A DNA stretch of 9,375 bases from positions 1-9,375 of the forward strand of contig PFRW01000021.1 of the NCBI GenBank assembly GCA_002788755.1, given 5' to 3'. The notes beneath the pieces are model-generated. The model was not told the DNA's origin and made no database searches. It saw nothing but the letters and a program-made list of their open reading frames with translations. Position 1 is the first letter of the stretch; each line of letters opens with the position of its first letter. A program made the translations under genes and the position numbers. The DNA comes from Candidatus Peregrinibacteria bacterium CG_4_9_14_0_2_um_filter_41_14. GTDB taxonomy: Bacteria > Patescibacteriota > Gracilibacteria > UBA1369 > UM-FILTER-41-14. Shown in pieces: positions 6,655 through 9,375 of the stretch.

Positions 6655-7639
6655 TCCGATTTGCTTTTGCCAACATAGGTTCCCACCAATCACGATTATT
6701 TTGATACCAGTCAAAAGTCAGAGCCAGACCTTGGTCAAAATTAACCTTAGGCTGCCACCCCAATTCATTAACAATTTTAGTCGGGTCCATTGCATATCTG
6801 CGATCATGAGCTTTGCGATCTTCGACATACTGCATTAAACTCAATGGTTTATCCAAAAATTTCAAAATATGTTCTGTGATTTCCAAATTCGTCTTTTCAT
6901 TATGCCCCCCAATATTATAAACCTGTCCCAAACGTCCCTTCCTTATAATTAAATCAATCGCTTCACAATGGTCTCCAACATACAACCAGTCTCTAATATT
7001 TAACCCGTCACCATAAACCGGCAATGGCTTATCCTGCGTTGCTAAACGGAAAAAATAAGGAACTAGCTTCTCGGGATATTGGTAAGGCCCATAATTATTG
7101 GAACAGCGTGAAATTGTCACCGGCATTTTGTAAGTAATGTAGTACGAGTTCACCAATAAATCGGCGGCAGCCTTAGAGGCCGCATAAGGCGGATTAGGGT
7201 CAAGCGGCGTATCTTCTCTAAAAAAGTCCTCAGACCCATCTCCCAAATCGCCATATACTTCATCTGTAGATATTTGATGATATCTGTCCACCTTGTTGTC
7301 TAAACTAGCTCGCAATAAATTATGAGTACCAACAATATTCGTCTCCACAAAAATATGTGGGTTCTCAATACTATGATCTACATGCGTTTCTGCAGCAAAA
7401 TTGATCACTAAATTAAACTTTTCATCACTAAAAAATTTATCAATAAAATGCCAATCAGCAATATCGCCCTTAATAAATCGAATTTTATTTTCATCCAATA
7501 AAGGCTGAATATTTTCCAAATTACCCGCATAGGTTAATTTATCCAAAACTACGATTTCATCTTCCGGGTACTTATCTAAATGATAATAAACATAATTTGT
7601 ACCTATAAAGCCGGCACCACCTGTAATTAGAACTTTCAT
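6647..7639 (-). CDS. rmlB: dTDP-glucose 4,6-dehydratase
   Basis: Converts dTDP-glucose to dTDP-4-keto-6-deoxyglucose using tightly bound NAD+, the branch point for dTDP-6-deoxysugars. It is an extended short-chain dehydrogenase of 330 residues, full length. Visible are GGAGFIG (7-13) for NAD binding, NFAAETHVDHSI (80-91), the dehydratase signature STDEVYGDLG with the D126-E127 acid pair, the catalytic YAASK (Y152, K156), SNNYGPYQYPEKL (180-192), and PVYGDGLNIRDWLYVGDH (207-224) for nucleotide-sugar contacts. The start ATG yields MKVLITGGAGFIG, the standard N-terminus. It begins 9 bases after the ketoisomerase-like gene, so the two are surely co-transcribed. No Shine-Dalgarno motif is seen. 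Identity is very secure. Confidence 0.97.
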   Translation of the reverse strand: MKVLITGGAGFIGTNYVYYHLDKYPEDEIVVLDKLTYAGNLENIQPLLDENKIRFIKGDIADWHFIDKFFSDEKFNLVINFAAETHVDHSIENPHIFVETNIVGTHNLLRASLDNKVDRYHQISTDEVYGDLGDGSEDFFREDTPLDPNPPYAASKAAADLLVNSYYITYKMPVTISRCSNNYGPYQYPEKLVPYFFRLATQDKPLPVYGDGLNIRDWLYVGDHCEAIDLIIRKGRLGQVYNIGGHNEKTNLEITEHILKFLDKPLSLMQYVEDRKAHDRRYAMDPTKIVNELGWQPKVNFDQGLALTFDWYQNNRDWWEPMLAKANRIE

Positions 7640-7648
7640 GATAACAAA

Positions 7649-8059
7649 TTAACTTTTATTACTAAACTGAGACATAAATAAATCAAAATCCTCAATATAA
7701 TCTAAACGATCAGGGTTATACACAGTTGAGGACAAGGCAACTAAAACGCCACCTTTACTAAACTCATCAAACTCATGCCACACGTTACCGCCAATATATA
7801 ATGCATCCAAATTAGCCTTCATCTCAATTTCATGCCATTTAGCGCCATCGTGAATTTTAGCGGTACAAGTACCGCTAGCTAACATAAAAAACTCTCTCTC
7901 AATTAAATGAGCATGGCCACCTCGTCTCTGAAAATTATGATGAACCGTATACATTCGCTTAACTTCAAAATCTATAAAGTCAGTTAATTCCACAGGAGTT
8001 AATGACCCACGAGGATCCGTGAACGTATTTAAAGTAAAGTGCTTCCAATCCAAATTCAT
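7649..8059 (-). CDS. FdtA/QdtA/WxcM-type dTDP-sugar 3,4-ketoisomerase (cupin)
   Basis: Predicted to move the keto group of dTDP-4-keto-6-deoxyglucose from C4 to C3. It is a small single-domain cupin of 136 residues from the ATG at 8059; a TTG at 8065 would add two residues. It matches the PF05523 pattern: DPRGSLTPVEL (15-25), VKRMYTVH (34-41), RGGHAH (46-51) carrying the two histidines that correspond to the catalytic pair of FdtA, then ALYIGGNVWHEFDEFS (86-101) and YNPDRLDYIEDFDLF (114-128). It is not RmlC: it is about 40-50 residues shorter and has HxH and WHE motifs of the isomerase family. The stretch after HAH (LIEREFF) differs from the K/R and Q usual in FdtA and QdtA, so the product cannot be assigned as the galacto or gluco 3-keto form. 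It lies 9 bases before rmlB and 9 after infB. Confidence 0.82.
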   Translation of the reverse strand: MNLDWKHFTLNTFTDPRGSLTPVELTDFIDFEVKRMYTVHHNFQRRGGHAHLIEREFFMLASGTCTAKIHDGAKWHEIEMKANLDALYIGGNVWHEFDEFSKGGVLVALSSTVYNPDRLDYIEDFDLFMSQFSNKS

Positions 8060-8068
8060 ATTCAATAA

Positions 8069-9375
8069 TTAGGCCAATTTGCGCTCTCGTTCTTCAACAA
8101 CATAAGCTTCCAATGTATCGCCTTCTTCAACTAGTACATCACCGGTATACTTAATACCACAATCATTGTCCGCCTTAATCTCTTCAACATCTTTATCAAC
8201 CCTCTTAAGTGATATAATTTTACCTTCACCTATTTGCTCTTTGTTACGCAATACACGCACTTTCGCTCCCTTAACCATTTTCCCAGTTCTCACCTTTAAT
8301 CCAACAATCTGTTCACTTCGTTTAGCAAAGAAAACCTGCATAACTTCCGCCATACCAAGTTCAATTTCTACACGCTCCGGAGTTAATAAACCAGACAGAA
8401 TTCGCTTAATATCATCAATTAAGTCATAAATTACTCTATATTTTTTAATTTCAACATTTTCACGTTCAGCTGCCTTCACTACAACTGCATCTGCATTGAC
8501 ATGAAAACCCAAAATTAAAGCACGACCTGCAGAAGCCATCATAATATCCGATTCAGTAATATTACCAACTCCAGAATGTACAATACTTGCTGTAACTTCT
8601 TCAGAAGGGATTTTAGCTAAAGATTGTCGAATTGCTTCTAGAGAACCTTTAGTGTCAGCTTTTACAATAATCTTTAGTTTCTTTAGTTGACCCGAATTAA
8701 TCTGTGCCACCATCTGATCTGCAACCAAACCACGAGCACCTAATCTCTGAGTTTCACGAATAATATCAATCTTCGTAGCCTGATCCCGTGCCGATCTTTC
8801 ATCCTTACTTACTTGCAAAATATCGCCGGACAGTGGCGTTTTCGAAAGTCCGGAAATTCGCACAGCTGCCGAAGGTCCAACTTTACGCAAAGATTTACCT
8901 GTATGATCATGCATTGTCTTAATTTTTCCGTAGGCATCGCCACATACAAATGGATCACCAATTTTGAGAGTTCCTGTATTAATTACAACAGTAGCAATTG
9001 GTCCCAAACCAGAATCCAAGTTAGACTCAATTACTGTAGCTACCGCTGGCCGATTTGGATTTGCTTTTAATTCTTCAACTTCGGAAACTAACAATACTGC
9101 TTCCAGCAGCTCATTAATTCCTTCCTTTTTGATTGCCGAAACAGGCACCATGATTGTTTTTCCACCCCAATCTTCAGGTGTTAAATCATATTCCGAAAGT
9201 TCGCCTTTAATTTTATCTAAATTCACACCCGGCTTATCAATTTTATTAATTGCGACAATAATTGGAATACCTGCATCTCTGGCATGATTAATTGCTTCAA
9301 TAGTTTGTGGCTGTACGCCGTCGTCGGCTGCTACCACTAAAATTGCAATATCTGTAGCTTGAGCCCCACGTGCTC
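8069..9375 (-). CDS. infB: Translation initiation factor IF-2, 5'-truncated by the window edge
   Basis: GTPase that brings initiator tRNA to the 30S subunit and promotes subunit joining. The frame runs open to the window edge: the first visible codons read ARGAQATDIAILVVAADDGV, the segment right after the G3 motif DTPGH. The GTG at 9337 is therefore an internal valine and not a start. Counting from the edge, G4 NKID is at about 43-46 and G5 SA at about 79-80. Next come the domain II beta-barrel, the C1 domain (KIIVKADTKGSLEAIRQSL, then HSGVGNITESDIMMASAG) and the C2 domain (MAEVMQVFF, then KVRTGKMVKGAKVRVLR) that binds fMet-tRNA. The C-terminus is complete (TAA at 8069-8071). G1-G3 and the N-terminal region are off the window. 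It is the most upstream visible gene of the minus-strand run; rbfA or truB, frequent downstream partners, are not next to it. Confidence 0.97.
   Translation of the reverse strand, partial: ARGAQATDIAILVVAADDGVQPQTIEAINHARDAGIPIIVAINKIDKPGVNLDKIKGELSEYDLTPEDWGGKTIMVPVSAIKKEGINELLEAVLLVSEVEELKANPNRPAVATVIESNLDSGLGPIATVVINTGTLKIGDPFVCGDAYGKIKTMHDHTGKSLRKVGPSAAVRISGLSKTPLSGDILQVSKDERSARDQATKIDIIRETQRLGARGLVADQMVAQINSGQLKKLKIIVKADTKGSLEAIRQSLAKIPSEEVTASIVHSGVGNITESDIMMASAGRALILGFHVNADAVVVKAAERENVEIKKYRVIYDLIDDIKRILSGLLTPERVEIELGMAEVMQVFFAKRSEQIVGLKVRTGKMVKGAKVRVLRNKEQIGEGKIISLKRVDKDVEEIKADNDCGIKYTGDVLVEEGDTLEAYVVEERERKLA

Larger units (their letters stand above)
2143..9375 (-). other. Predicted operon: infB, ketoisomerase, rmlB, proS, rmlD, rmlA, pyruvyl transferase
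   Basis: Seven genes run in one direction with gaps or overlaps of about 9, 9, 44, -20, 4 and 12 bases, in transcription order. The four sugar-nucleotide genes plus the pyruvyl transferase form a plausible surface-glycan precursor module, with two translation genes among them. No internal intrinsic terminator was seen on this strand, and only one weak internal promoter, before proS. The upstream end lies outside the window. No clear terminator was found after the last gene, whose stop lies in the rplS 3' end. Co-transcription is inferred from spacing only. Confidence 0.65.

Noticed and set aside
7655..7690. Possible promoter upstream of rmlB within the isomerase 3' end
   Set aside because: A TTGATT-like box is present, but the -10 candidates match only 3 of 6 positions, and close packing suggests read-through from upstream.
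7649..8065. Calling the cupin an RmlC 3,5-epimerase because it sits with rmlA, rmlB and rmlD
   Set aside because: The length (136-138 residues), the RGGHAH and VWHEF motifs and the DYIEDFDLF ending match the FdtA/QdtA/WxcM family, not RmlC, which is about 180 residues or more with different motifs.
8060..8065. TTG start at 8065 for the ketoisomerase
   Set aside because: It adds only two residues, and an ATG follows at 8059. The ATG also gives the histidine pair at positions 49 and 51, which agrees with FdtA numbering as I recall it. TTG is not excluded.
9335..9337. GTG at 9337 as the start of IF-2
   Set aside because: Upstream codons to the window edge encode conserved IF-2 sequence (ARGAQATDIAIL), so the gene continues beyond the window.

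Overview
This is a gene-dense, A+T-rich bacterial window with almost no non-coding space; the longest gap between genes is about 50 bases. Small genes, short spacers, no recognisable Shine-Dalgarno motif at any visible start, and a winged-helix/nucleotidyltransferase-like regulator of a type I associate with Patescibacteria (CPR) all suggest a member of that group. This placement is an inference from gene content and style, not from a phylogenetic marker analysis. The genetic code looks standard: TGA ends the regulator gene, and no in-frame TGA interrupts a conserved protein.

Left part, plus strand (1-2146): the 3' part of tig (trigger factor, a ribosome-bound chaperone), a small winged-helix regulator with a degenerate nucleotidyltransferase-like domain, and rplS (ribosomal protein L19). 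rplS has a good sigma-70-type promoter inside the 3' end of the regulator gene, and a strong intrinsic terminator just past its stop.

Right part, minus strand (9375 down to 2143): one tightly packed run of seven genes, in transcription order infB (IF-2, truncated at the window edge), an FdtA/QdtA/WxcM-type sugar ketoisomerase, rmlB, proS, rmlD, rmlA and a CsaB-type polysaccharide pyruvyl transferase. RmlA makes dTDP-glucose and RmlB makes dTDP-4-keto-6-deoxyglucose. The ketoisomerase would move the keto group to C3, and the RmlD-like protein is a candidate final reductase. The pyruvyl transferase would decorate a surface polymer. Two translation genes, infB and proS, share this run with the glycan genes, and proS physically overlaps rmlD.

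The two blocks converge at 2143-2146, where the two stop codons share a TTAA. The rplS terminator hairpin lies inside the coding end of the pyruvyl transferase gene. I saw no mobile element, CRISPR array, tRNA or rRNA. The most interesting points are the absence of an RmlC epimerase from an otherwise rml-like set, with a ketoisomerase in its place; the mixing of glycan and translation genes; the general lack of Shine-Dalgarno motifs; and the repeat-bearing acidic tail on L19.
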